Shown: positions 52,920 to 62,800 of the stretch, in pieces
Layout of the letters: the number at the start of each line of letters is the position of its first letter
How positions within the stretch are numbered: position 1 is the stretch's first letter
Source: Undibacterium sp. KW1
GTDB lineage: Bacteria > Pseudomonadota > Gammaproteobacteria > Burkholderiales > Burkholderiaceae_D
Length of the DNA: 64,000 bases
Reading direction: 5' to 3'
NCBI RefSeq assembly: GCF_009937955.1
Contig: NZ_AP018439.1
Coordinates: 4,278,001-4,342,000, forward strand
Notes under the pieces: generated by a model
The model's input: only the letters and a program-made list of their open reading frames with translations
Told to the model about the DNA's origin: nothing
Databases searched by the model: none
Program-made: the position numbers and the translations under genes

Positions 52920-53459
52920 GTGAGCGATACAACAAAATTGATGGCCGAAGAAGTAATCACGTTGATGATCGCGTCCGAAATGATTACCAGCGATGGAACA
53001 AGCATCAGATGTTGTCTGGACTCCTTGACGAGCTGTTTTTTTGCCGAGGACTCAAGGTTTCATGTTAAAAGCAGCTTCATCACAGATGACCCAGTGTCAC
53101 AAGTCAACCTGATTCTGGAACCAGATTCTAGACACATGACAACTTACTATGTTGCGGCTGAAATAGAAGATGCATGGACTATCTACAGTGACTGTCGGCA
53201 TTTCCAGATCGGACAAATTGAAAGGTTTCGGGAAGCCTCTGTTTTCAGATTTGTAGACACCTGCAGTTCTGGAGTAGCAGTGTCCGGCACAATATACATC
53301 ATGGGCAATCAATATAAAAAACTGTCCGACGAGCATGTGAAAATGGGGGATTATATCGATAACTGGACAGGTACTATATCCCATCAACGCTTTCTGGCAA
53401 GTGCAGAAAAATACGCGGAACTAGTCAATTTTGACTTACCCAACGAGAAAGAGGATTAG
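52920..53459 (+). CDS. hypothetical protein, paralogue 2 of a tandem pair
   Basis: 179 residues from GTG 52920 (GAGAAAG 8 nt upstream). An ATG at 52941 aligns with the start of paralogue 1 and is an equally good choice. It shares with it V-I-T-L-M-I, S-F-I-T-D-D-P-x-S-Q-V-N-L-I-L-E-P, H-F-Q-I-G-Q-I-E-x-F-R-E-A-S-V-F-R-F-V-D-T, and V-S-G-T-I-Y-I-M-G-x-Q-Y. The C-terminal third is diverged. Same strand, about 90 bp after paralogue 1. Confidence 0.62.
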   Translation: MSDTTKLMAEEVITLMIASEMITSDGTSIRCCLDSLTSCFFAEDSRFHVKSSFITDDPVSQVNLILEPDSRHMTTYYVAAEIEDAWTIYSDCRHFQIGQIERFREASVFRFVDTCSSGVAVSGTIYIMGNQYKKLSDEHVKMGDYIDNWTGTISHQRFLASAEKYAELVNFDLPNEKED

Positions 53460-53698
53460 CATTACAAATTGCTATTCACACAATATATCATGCTCATTGA
53501 GTCTGTCGTAGATAACATTTACGATACCTCACTCAGCCAGATGCCTTTCAGCCATTAGTTATCAATCACTCGACTACACGATTTGGTTTTCTGCATATAT
53601 TACATGCCTCACGGATCAAGCGTAGCCGCGCAGCCAAGGCCCGATGTTCAATCGGAGTCTCAATGGCTGAACGACCTTGCCATACATCTTATCTAAGG

Positions 53699-56224
53699 CT
53701 ATGCCTGAAACGCAAAATTAATCTGCCCCGTCAAGGTCCCGCTTCCTTCAGTCGGCACATACACTGCCTGTATCGCAAACCCCACCAGCGCCGCATTGGA
53801 TGTGATGGTGGTGCTTGCGCCCGTGGCATCTGCATTGGCATTGCCGCTCATGGTGATGGTGCAGGGGCTAAAGGAGATGATGGTTGTATTTGCGGGTATG
53901 CCTGTGCCTGTCAGTACCTGGCCAGGGGTCAGGTCATTGGTACTGCTGACGTTGGTGATCTGGTTGTTGCCACTGGTGACGATGCCGGCAAAACTCAGCA
54001 CATTGGCGGGAATGTCAAAGGGCGTGACATTGGTGGCGCTGCTGACGCTGGAGGCTGCGACGCTGGCGACCACGTTTTGCGATGAGTCTATGAGGTTCAG
54101 CGCCAGTGTGCCAGCGACTGCTGCGACTGGCAGCACAGTGGTGACGCTGACAGTGGTACCAACCGGGAATTGCGGCGGGTTCAGACTGACTGCAAAATCA
54201 CCGCTGGGGCCTGTGAGTTGCACGGTCTGGGTGGCAACGGCAGGCTGGTAATTGCTGTCGCCGGAATAGACCGCGGTGACGGTATAGCTATGGGTATAGG
54301 CCCCATCAGGCAAGGCGGGAACACTAAAGCTGGCGGCTGCAGCCTGGCCATTTGCCAGTGCTACACTGGTCTGATTGCTGGTGTTGCTCATGACGCAGCC
54401 ATCGACAAAATAACTGATGCTGCCCGTTGGCACAGCACCGCTGCTGACTCCAGAAACGCTGGCCGCAAGTTGCAGGCTGCCGCCCTGATTACCGCTGGCG
54501 GGGGCAGTCAGCGTCACTGTCGGCATGGGTGTGCTGCCCCAGGTGCTGAGGGTGATGCTGACATTGCCGACACTGCTTTGCTGGATATTGGTGCTGCTGC
54601 CAAACTTGTCGTCGTATGGAAAAGCATAAGCCAGGCCGCTCTCGGTCAGGCCAGCCTGATGCCAGTATTTGACCCAGTAGTTGAAGGGCTGGCTATCTGG
54701 ATACCAGGTGCTGCTGTCGCCCCAGGTCGATGGCTCATTAAGGATGATGCCACGGTTGAAGGCGGCAGAAATTGAATTCTCCAGATCACCCTGCACCGCC
54801 AGTGCCGCACCGCTCAGGCCACGCAGGGTATTGTCAGCAAACACGGCATCGCAGGCGAAGATCATTTGCGAGGCAGATTCCTTGGCCATGGCGGCGCTGA
54901 TCCATGCAGGTGGTGCAGCGACTGGGAAAACCGGGGTGTAGTCAGCAAGTGCATTTTGCGTCGAGAACGGGTAGTAAATCGTGTAGGTATTGCTGTCGGT
55001 GCCGCTGGCGTCAGCGAGTGAAAGTGCATAGCCGCCGTCAGTCTGCAAAGTCACGCTGCCGCTATAAGTCAGTGACTGACCAAAGGCTGAGGATTGCAGA
55101 CTAAAAATCTTGCCGCCGCCATTTGCAGGCACACCAGGGCTTGATGTGGCGGGGCTGGTGAAGTATTGCAAGAAAAAGTTATCGACCTGGGCATTGAAAT
55201 AATTGTTCAGCGCATCGCTGGCGGACACATTGGGGTTTTCGCAAATGTCCTTTGGCGAAACGATACGCATGGGCGCGGCACTCAGGCATTCCATGAAAGG
55301 GCTGGCGTTGTCCTTGTTGCTCTGCTCCTTGATGAAGGTCGCAAAATTGCTCATGTCGCTGCCATTGAAAATATCGTCGCGCACGCCAACCACACCAACC
55401 GGCCCGGCCATCACTGCCGTTAAAGCTGCGCCAGTGGCGGTGGCCGTAGCTGGCAGGTTCAGTGTCATGCTCGTGGGGTTGGCACCCACAGGCACGCTGA
55501 CCACCGCGCTTCCAGGAGCCATGCCGCTCCCAGTCACAGGTACGCCCTGGCCCAGGCCAGTTGTCGCTGTCAGCGCCGTGACCTCGGTGCTGCCTGCGGT
55601 GGTGTCTCCCGTGAAGCTGACGTTATAAGCCTGCGTTGCCGCAGCATCCTTGAAGAACTGCAATTGCATGGGCAAGCCAAAGGCATCGACCTGTGAGGTA
55701 TCAATATCGACATTGATGCTACCGTCCGCATTCGAGGCGACGGTAAATTCGAGAAAATCATAAAACGTGCCGGTACTCGGGTCTTGCGCACTGGCCGGGC
55801 TGGGTGATGAGACTGAGGCAGGTGTGGATGTGACCGACACCTGGGCCTGCGTGGGTGCACCGACAGAAATCAAAATGCGCCCCGAATATTGCTGGTTGTT
55901 GTTGCCGTTTGCATCCCCTGAATAAGTCGGCGCTGGCAGACACAAACTATTGCCCCATTGCGTGAGTGTGTAGCTCGGCAAGATAACGCCATCTGGCGAA
56001 TTGGGCCCTGGCGGCGGCAAATCAGCCACGGCAGTCGGCACTACCTGCGTCTGCCCTGCCGTTGGCGGCACCAGATAATAATTGGCACCCTGCGCCGGGG
56101 TCTGGTTGTTGCCGGGATTGACGATAAGGCTGCCATACACCGTCACCCAGACATTGTCATTATTGGCGGGCGAATTATTGGTGATGCTGACGGGGACAGA
56201 CGACTGGATAGAAAAGGAAGACAT
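53699..56224 (-). CDS. GH64-like (beta-1,3-glucanase/thaumatin-like) protein with C-terminal Ig-like domain
   Basis: 841 residues from the ATG at 56222-56224 (AAGGAG 8 nt upstream). No signal peptide is visible. Around residues 160-205 the pattern Y-D-F-L-E-F-T-V, then I-N-V-D-I-D-T-S-Q-V-D-A-F-G-L-P matches GH64 proteins, and W-G-D-S-S-T-W-Y near ~540 and F-P-Y-D-D-K-F near ~570 fit the GH64/TLP fold. The C-terminal 270 residues include Big_3_5-type Ig repeats (T-V-x-L-T-A-P-x-x-G, Y-S-G-D-S-N-Y). Many homologues are secreted; the missing signal is odd. Activity unproven. Confidence 0.62.
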   Translation of the reverse strand: MSSFSIQSSVPVSITNNSPANNDNVWVTVYGSLIVNPGNNQTPAQGANYYLVPPTAGQTQVVPTAVADLPPPGPNSPDGVILPSYTLTQWGNSLCLPAPTYSGDANGNNNQQYSGRILISVGAPTQAQVSVTSTPASVSSPSPASAQDPSTGTFYDFLEFTVASNADGSINVDIDTSQVDAFGLPMQLQFFKDAAATQAYNVSFTGDTTAGSTEVTALTATTGLGQGVPVTGSGMAPGSAVVSVPVGANPTSMTLNLPATATATGAALTAVMAGPVGVVGVRDDIFNGSDMSNFATFIKEQSNKDNASPFMECLSAAPMRIVSPKDICENPNVSASDALNNYFNAQVDNFFLQYFTSPATSSPGVPANGGGKIFSLQSSAFGQSLTYSGSVTLQTDGGYALSLADASGTDSNTYTIYYPFSTQNALADYTPVFPVAAPPAWISAAMAKESASQMIFACDAVFADNTLRGLSGAALAVQGDLENSISAAFNRGIILNEPSTWGDSSTWYPDSQPFNYWVKYWHQAGLTESGLAYAFPYDDKFGSSTNIQQSSVGNVSITLSTWGSTPMPTVTLTAPASGNQGGSLQLAASVSGVSSGAVPTGSISYFVDGCVMSNTSNQTSVALANGQAAAASFSVPALPDGAYTHSYTVTAVYSGDSNYQPAVATQTVQLTGPSGDFAVSLNPPQFPVGTTVSVTTVLPVAAVAGTLALNLIDSSQNVVASVAASSVSSATNVTPFDIPANVLSFAGIVTSGNNQITNVSSTNDLTPGQVLTGTGIPANTTIISFSPCTITMSGNANADATGASTTITSNAALVGFAIQAVYVPTEGSGTLTGQINFAFQA

Positions 56225-56436
56225 GGAGGGCGCTCCTTGAAGGTGATGACATTGTAGAAAAGGCAGGCGGCAAGCCCACCACGGCTGACGCAATATCCTT
56301 GCCTATTCTACATGATCAAAACACAAAAAATCTGCCTGATCTCATGGTCGAAAACAAAGCTGCGACACATCCATGCTGCTCGCCGCCAAATCCCTCCCTT
56401 AGAGAACTGATGAGTTGCCCCCCTGGCAGCAACATC

Positions 56437-57111
56437 TCAGGCAATGATAATGCTGGTCCCCTTGAAACGTATGCTTCCATCCTTGTATCTGGCAAACGCC
56501 ATCCATTCAACATAAGAAAAATCCCGGCCCATGATTGCCTGGTAGCACTGCACAGGCTTGTTGAATGGCCAGATACGGTCCCATTCATTGAGGCATCGCT
56601 CTGCCTTTACCTCATGCACGGCAGCTACATGCAGCAAAGATGGATCATCGGCGTTGCGGCTATAACGTTCCCAAGGCAAACCTGCCTTGCGCAAGAGGGC
56701 GATGCCACTGAGTTCGGCCAGGTTCTTGATCTCCATCGAAGCTTCCAGCGTCATGTCAGGAGAGATTTCTGTCCATTGCTGGCCGGGGTAAAACTGCTCA
56801 CGATAATCCAGGGACGGACATAGGCCTTTGCTATTGATGCGGGCTGCATATTTCCTGCTTTCACTTTCGCGAAAATGCCAGGCCCGGTTCTCCCATTTGA
56901 GGCTCACCTCATCAAACACGCAAGCCTTACCCTGTTTGATGGCAGGTTTGCTGACCACAAACGCATCTGGCTTGGAAAGACAGCGCACCAGCGTCATGCC
57001 ATTGTCCAGCTTGTAGCTCGATTGCGCCATGACGCTGGCGCTCAACACTTGCTCAACCGCTGCGATGTCACAGGATAAATTGGGGACTTCATAAATAATG
57101 ATCGGTAGCAT
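56437..57111 (-). CDS. unknown protein translationally coupled to the metzincin gene
   Basis: 224 residues from the ATG at 57109-57111. GGAG is 6 nt upstream and the start overlaps the metzincin stop (TAATG). No signal peptide, no known domain; aromatic and Cys residues are scattered, with W-E-N-R-A-W-H-F-R-E-S and a conserved-looking R-D-F-S-Y-V-E-W-M-A-F-A-R-Y-K-D-G-S near the end. The tight coupling behind a protease suggests a partner, inhibitor/immunity or adaptor, but I see no homology that shows this. Confidence 0.6.
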   Translation of the reverse strand: MLPIIIYEVPNLSCDIAAVEQVLSASVMAQSSYKLDNGMTLVRCLSKPDAFVVSKPAIKQGKACVFDEVSLKWENRAWHFRESESRKYAARINSKGLCPSLDYREQFYPGQQWTEISPDMTLEASMEIKNLAELSGIALLRKAGLPWERYSRNADDPSLLHVAAVHEVKAERCLNEWDRIWPFNKPVQCYQAIMGRDFSYVEWMAFARYKDGSIRFKGTSIIIA

Positions 57112-58325
57112 TACTTTCTCCAAAAATCCCAGATGCTGCGGGGCACCTTGGCCGGATAATCACGGTAATTATCAACCAGTATTTTATAGTCTCGCTCTAC
57201 AGGTCTGGGTGAACGGATAATGTCTGAGGCGTAGGACATAATGCCGGGCCGCATTGCAGGATCGATATATTTGAATTCATCGTGACCTCGTCCCAAGGCA
57301 TGCAGGACTTCATGCCCGGTGACATTGAAATTACGGCCACGAGGCAGGTACATCGTCAAATCATTGCTGTCCCAGTATCCACCGGTATTTTTAGGCAGTC
57401 TGCGGTTCTCTGCGACCTTCTTTCTGAAGGCCTCGTCGTCCATCACATTCATTTTGAATGCAACGGGCTCATCTTTTTGCGCGAGATGAAAATCTACATT
57501 CATGCCGTATTTACCGTCTTTGCCATTGATCAGATTCAGTTGTTTAACTGCCAGATCACAATCAGGAACGGTACCTATACATTCCAGTGCGGCCTTGGCA
57601 GAGAGTACGTTATCAGTAATGTTCAGGTTTTGCAAATTACCCAACTGTGGGCCATTCCATTCGCGTATGGAGCCGGGTCTGGGTTCTGGACTATTTGCTA
57701 TATGTGCAGCAATACTCGCGCGGATTTTTCCTATATCTTCAGGCGAGACTTGCGAATAATATTGACTGCCCTTTCTGGCAAAGTCAGCATAGTCCACCTC
57801 AGGTAAACGACTAACATCCAAACCCAAGTCATTCTTGAATACCTGACGCTGCAACCATATCACTTCCTGCTCGCGTGTGAGCCCTGGCGGCGGCAGCTCT
57901 AAAGGTTTTCTATGTCTTTGCAACACGTCGGCCCCCGTATATCCTGCCGCCGCCCCTGCCTGGTCTTGCTCATTGGGATGCATGGCAGCATCCATAACCT
58001 CCCCATCGTACTCACCCCATTTGGCTGGCTCCTGATTGACATCGCGCATCTCGTAGCGTTGCCAGCTATTGAAGGGTAAATCTGGCTGCAGACTGCCACG
58101 CAACAGCAAGGGATCACCCCTGTCGTTCATACCGTCTGCCCTTACTGGTATAACTTGCTGCGACCAGGAAACTGCCTGTTCCTGACCGGGTCGCCGATCT
58201 GCCTCGAATGCAGCGATACCATTTTGCGAGCTGCTGTCGCTGTCTGGCAAGTCCGCCAGATCGTCATCCAGAACTGGAAAAAAATAGGGCAAGCCATCCC
58301 TGCCTGTATAGGTGTTTCTTGTCAT
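57111..58325 (-). CDS. metzincin-type zinc protease, candidate effector
   Basis: 404 residues, no signal peptide. The zinc motif H-E-V-L-H-A-L-G-R-G-H-D-E (H-E-x-x-H-x-x-G-x-x-H) is about residue 345-355, and a Met-turn G-I-M-S-Y-A-S follows ~20 residues later, the metzincin hallmarks. The N-terminal ~150 residues are acidic and Pro/Asp-rich without known domain; the rest has helical and beta patterns (N-I-T-D-N-V-L-S-A-K-A-A-L-E-C). A cytosolic-looking protease coupled to an unknown gene fits a toxin/effector with a partner; no T6SS or delivery gene is in the window. Confidence 0.7.
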   Translation of the reverse strand: MTRNTYTGRDGLPYFFPVLDDDLADLPDSDSSSQNGIAAFEADRRPGQEQAVSWSQQVIPVRADGMNDRGDPLLLRGSLQPDLPFNSWQRYEMRDVNQEPAKWGEYDGEVMDAAMHPNEQDQAGAAAGYTGADVLQRHRKPLELPPPGLTREQEVIWLQRQVFKNDLGLDVSRLPEVDYADFARKGSQYYSQVSPEDIGKIRASIAAHIANSPEPRPGSIREWNGPQLGNLQNLNITDNVLSAKAALECIGTVPDCDLAVKQLNLINGKDGKYGMNVDFHLAQKDEPVAFKMNVMDDEAFRKKVAENRRLPKNTGGYWDSNDLTMYLPRGRNFNVTGHEVLHALGRGHDEFKYIDPAMRPGIMSYASDIIRSPRPVERDYKILVDNYRDYPAKVPRSIWDFWRK

Positions 58326-58397
58326 GTCATCCTCTATGACGTTAGTGGTCCATCGTTTCCTACGCCTGTCTTTCTGCGTGCATGATGCGCTTAAGCG

Positions 58398-59252
58398 TCA
58401 ATATTCTTCTTCATCAAAATAAGTCTCTTCATGCTTCCATAAGGGACGCTCGTCCCAGTCGGTCAGATAATGTCGATCCGGGCCAAAGAACACACTGACA
58501 TGCATCACCTCATCAAGCTCCACTTGTTTATCCAGGACAAAATCGGCATAGCTACCGGCACCTTGCAACATCTGTACGGGGCAAGCTCCTTCTGCAAGAC
58601 GGGCACTCCATGCCTGGTATGCAGCATTTCTATTGCAAGCAGATGTTTTGGGGTAATCATCCCAGGCATATTCAAAAAATTCTTCGCACTGCTGCGGCGT
58701 TGCCGCAGCTTTTGAGCGTGATCTTGGTTTTATTTTTTTTATTGGTTGATTGTTTATTGGTTCATCGTTCATGGCTACTGGTTCATGGTTAATGGTTGCG
58801 ATCTGTGCAGTCTCTAATTTCGGTTCTGATCTTGATTGTGATTTCAGATGTTTCAGGTTTGCATGAGATGTTTTCCTTGCAGGGTATTGCTCAAATTCTT
58901 CATCTTCCTCTCCCAGCCCTGTTGCCCTGCCAGACCTGGCACCGCCCCAGCGCGCCTTGTTGGCAGATTTGGCGCGGTCGGCTTTGGCCCGGTATAAGGC
59001 CAGCTCTTCTTCACAGCGACTATTCGTATGACCTGCATCTGAAATCACAAAGAAATCAGACAAGACGTCTGCCACTTCATGCATATAGTCGCGCATGCCT
59101 ATCAGGCGTGCGACTTTTTCAGGCTCAACAGGCAGGGCAGCTTCGGTGGTGTAGTACAAATCCAGCATGCGGCGGTAGGCCAGGTCTTCCAGCAAGCTCA
59201 GGTGACGGGTGTGGGACGCATAATCGCCCAGGTGGAAGGGATAAAAATTCAT
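58398..59252 (-). CDS. YdaU/DUF1376-family phage-type protein
   Basis: 284 residues. The N-terminus M-N-F-Y-P-F-H-L-G-D-Y, then H-L-S-L-L-E-D-L-A-Y-R-R-M-L-D-L-Y-Y-T-x-E, is the DUF1376 (YdaU) signature. The linker is highly charged and poor in order. The C-terminal third (C-E-E-F-F-E-Y-A-W-D-D-Y-P-K) is a replication-related domain often found in phage. Such proteins sit in early regions of lambdoid-like prophages, but no other phage gene is adjacent, so this is a likely remnant or mobile replication gene. Confidence 0.75.
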   Translation of the reverse strand: MNFYPFHLGDYASHTRHLSLLEDLAYRRMLDLYYTTEAALPVEPEKVARLIGMRDYMHEVADVLSDFFVISDAGHTNSRCEEELALYRAKADRAKSANKARWGGARSGRATGLGEEDEEFEQYPARKTSHANLKHLKSQSRSEPKLETAQIATINHEPVAMNDEPINNQPIKKIKPRSRSKAAATPQQCEEFFEYAWDDYPKTSACNRNAAYQAWSARLAEGACPVQMLQGAGSYADFVLDKQVELDEVMHVSVFFGPDRHYLTDWDERPLWKHEETYFDEEEY

Positions 59253-59804
59253 ATGCTCCCTCCTCTGGCACTGGTGTTGTAGCCGCGAGATATAAGATAA
59301 ATGACCAGCCCTGCAAATGACCGGGCGTGACTGTACGCTTGAATCAGGATATTCAATGAAAACCTCATGAACAAAATTAGTGATGCACAGGTCAGGAAAA
59401 CCCGTGCAGAAAATGATATGTGTGCAAACTTAAAAACAACGCGAATTGATGTGTTGTCTGGCGCGTTGTGAGATGTATTAAAACGTCGCGTTGCTGCGTA
59501 ATTTGAATTCGTGCCTTGATTGCACGCAGTAATGTTGTGTAAAAACGCTGTGTAAAAAATGCTGCTCAGAAAACCTGGTAGTGATGCCAGCCTGCAGGAA
59601 GATAAGCTTAAGATACACTTTCCCCGCAAGGATGCATGTTACACAAACTGCCAGCATCCTCAAAATTTTTATTACGTCAGATTAAAACCAAGAAAAGACT
59701 GAAAGAAAACCCTGAAAAAACATGATTCAAGCTCCGGAACCAAGCTTTTTTACCTCCGCCCCAGTACAATACTAGCTGACTCATTTCCCACCATCGACAA
59801 CATA
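59253..59804. other. intergenic region between YdaU-like and TPR genes
   Basis: 552 bp. A minus-strand frame at 59249-59629 is Phe/Ser-rich, overlaps the YdaU start and lacks a domain, so I do not call it. Repeated short motifs with GCGTTG and TGTTGTG occur near 59450-59560, possibly remnants of a phage control region. No repressor gene found. The promoter of the TPR gene must lie at the right end. Confidence 0.4.
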
Positions 59805-62800
59805 ATGCCGGTTAAATTTCAACCCCTGTTCTGCCTCGCCCTGGCGCTGCCTGCCATGTATAGCCAAAGCACCCTGGCTTCTACAGAAAAACAGGCGACC
59901 GTTACCAGTACTCAGATTAAAAAGCAGTTATCTGCCACTGAAACAGAGGCCAATAACTTGCGCAAACAGGCAGCAGAGAACCCCGACAAATACTTGCCCC
60001 AATTGATCACGGCCATCACCCGGCAGGGCACTATTTATCATAAGGAAAACCGCTATCAGGAAGCGCATACAGCCTATGAAGAAGCGCTGGAACTCTGTAA
60101 CAAGGTAGAGGCAGGCAAAGCAGAAACCTACCAGGCACACCTGTATATGCTGCTCAATAATCTGGCCTTGCTATATCAGGCAGAAAAAAACTGGCCACAG
60201 ACCAGGGTTTATTTTGAAAAAGCAGTTGCCGTCAGCCGTCTGCAGGTAGAAAAAAACCGTGATGCTTACTTGCCGCAATTGACTTCGACCCTGCATAGCC
60301 TGGCAGATCATGACAAAGAACAGACTCTGCGCCCGCAAGCGCTGGCAGCCTATAACGAAGTCATCGCCAATTATCGCGAGTTGGTACAGAAAGATGCTTA
60401 TACCTACACGCCAAGACTGGCCAGCGCATTTTTTCATGCGGGCGTGGTTCAGTATCAGGAGAAAAAACTTCCTGAAGCTAGGCAGATGTTTGAAGAGTCA
60501 ATTGCGTCTTACCGTCTTGCGGTAGTAAAAGAAGAAAAATTCAAACCGGAATTGGCGCTTAGCCTGTCCAATCTTGGTATCACGAATAAAGCCGACAACA
60601 AATACGCTGCAGCACGGGCAAATTTTGATGAGGCCATTGTCATCTACCAGACTGAAAAGCAAAAAAGCGCCCATACCCAGTATGTGCATGCCAACTCCGT
60701 CAGAAGCCTGGGGGATTTGAATGCCATCGAAAACAAACGGGCTCAGGCGCAAGCATCTTACGAAGAAGCGGTTAATATCTATAGGCAAATTCCTGCCAGT
60801 TACGCTGACGAGGCCCGTCCATCGTTTGCAGCGGCCCTCATAGAACTGGCACACATTTACAAGCAGAGTAATCTTCAACCGCAAGCAATCAGCGCCTTCA
60901 ATGAGGCTATCGTCAGTTATCGCCAGCTAAACCAGAAAGATGCGCTGACCTACACACCCAAGCTGGCCAATGCGCTGCTTAATCTGGGCTTTGTTCTGCA
61001 TAATGATAGAAAATATGCAGAAGCAAAAAAAACTTATGAAGAATCAGTCAGTTTTTACCGCCTTGCGGCATTAAAAGAAGCCAGGTTCAATGCCGGGCTT
61101 GCCTTAGCCCTGAGTAATATTGCACTCATCGATAAACTTGATAATAAAAACCCTGAAGCGCGCCAGGCTTTTGATGAATCCATTGCCCTTTATAAGGAAG
61201 ATATAAAAAACAATCCGGCGTCCCTGCATGGCTATGCCGTGACACTGGAGGGCTACGCTGAGCTCAACAAGAAAGAGAACAAGCTGCCGCTGGCACAGGC
61301 AGCTTATGAAGACGCCGTCCGCGTCTATAAGCAAGAGCTGGCGACAGAGCCAGCACAGGCCTTGCCAGCCTTGCCGGCATTAACAACTGCGCTCATCAGT
61401 CTGGCTGACTTGTACCGGCAAATGCGGCTGTCTGACAAGGCAATTGGTGCTTACGGTGAGGTCGTCGCCAACTACCGGCAGTTAATCCAGAAAGATGCTG
61501 ACACCTATACACCCAGGCTGGCGAGCGCCTATTTTTATCTGGGAGTGCTGCATTTCAACGAAGACAGATATTCAGATGCAAGACAGGCATACCAGGAATC
61601 TGTCAATTTTTACCGTACCGCGATAGGCAAAGAACCCCGGTTCAAGCCTGAGCTTGCCCTGAGTATTTCCAATCTTGGCGTCAGCTACAAGAATGACAAA
61701 AAATTTACCGAAGCGCGGCTGGCGCTTGATGAGGCCATCGCCATCTACCGTGCAGAAAGCCAGAAGAGCGCCCATACCCTGTATGCCTATGGCGACACAC
61801 TCAAAAACCTGGGTGATCTGAATGTTTTAGAAAAAAAGCAGGCACAAGCGCAAACATCCTACGAAGAGGCCGCCACTATCTATCGCCAGGTACCAGCCAG
61901 CTATGCCGACCAGGCAAGGCCCAACTTTGCAGCAACACTCAACGAGCTCGCAGATATCTATAAGCAGACAGGGCAAAGCGACAAGGCGCGCGTGATTTAT
62001 GAAGAAGCCGTCGTTCACTGGCGCAAACTGGCCGTCAAAACACCAGAGTATTATCAAAGAAGACTGGCGGGTACCCAATTGTCACTCGGTCTGATTTATT
62101 TCAATGAACGTAAAAATCAAGAGGCACAGCAGGCGCTTGAAGAGGCCATCAGCATGTATGGCGCGCAGGCAGAAAAATATCCTGAGCTGACGCACAATCT
62201 TGCAGTCAGCTATTTAAACCTCGGCGATGCTGCGCTCGTCAACAAGCAAACCCAAAAAGCCTATACCGCCTATGGCGAAGCCCTGGTTCTTTACCGCAAA
62301 CTGCTCAAGAAAGATAGTGACAACTATTTGCCGCCACTGACCAATTTGCTGGCCACCATGGCAGAGATAGACCTGACGCAAAAACGCAATAAAGAAGCTT
62401 ACCCTGCGCTGGAAGAAGCGGCAGACAATTACCGCAAGCTCTCGGCAAAGGATGCCACCTCAGCGCAGCTGTATGCGAAAAAACTTGCCAGCGTCTTGAG
62501 CCAGCTTGGCTACCTGAATCTGACTAACAAGCCACAACTGGCCGAATCACTGTTCACTGAAGCCCTGGCTATCTATCGCCCGCTTGCTGTCAGAGAACCA
62601 CTTTACCTGCACGATCTTGCGTCGGTACAAGTCAGGCTGGCCATGGCCTTCAACAATCAGAGAAAGACGGTCCTGGCGCGCCCTCTGATGGAAGAAGCTA
62701 TCGCCAATTATCGCAAACTGATACTGCAAAAACCCGAATTGACGGATGAACTGATCTTTACGCTGTCACAACTGGGTGAGCTCAATCTGAAAGAATTCCG

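Noticed and set aside
59249..59629. Minus-strand frame overlapping the start of the YdaU-like gene
   Set aside because: Low-complexity Phe/Ser-rich translation, wrong frame to the YdaU start, no domain.
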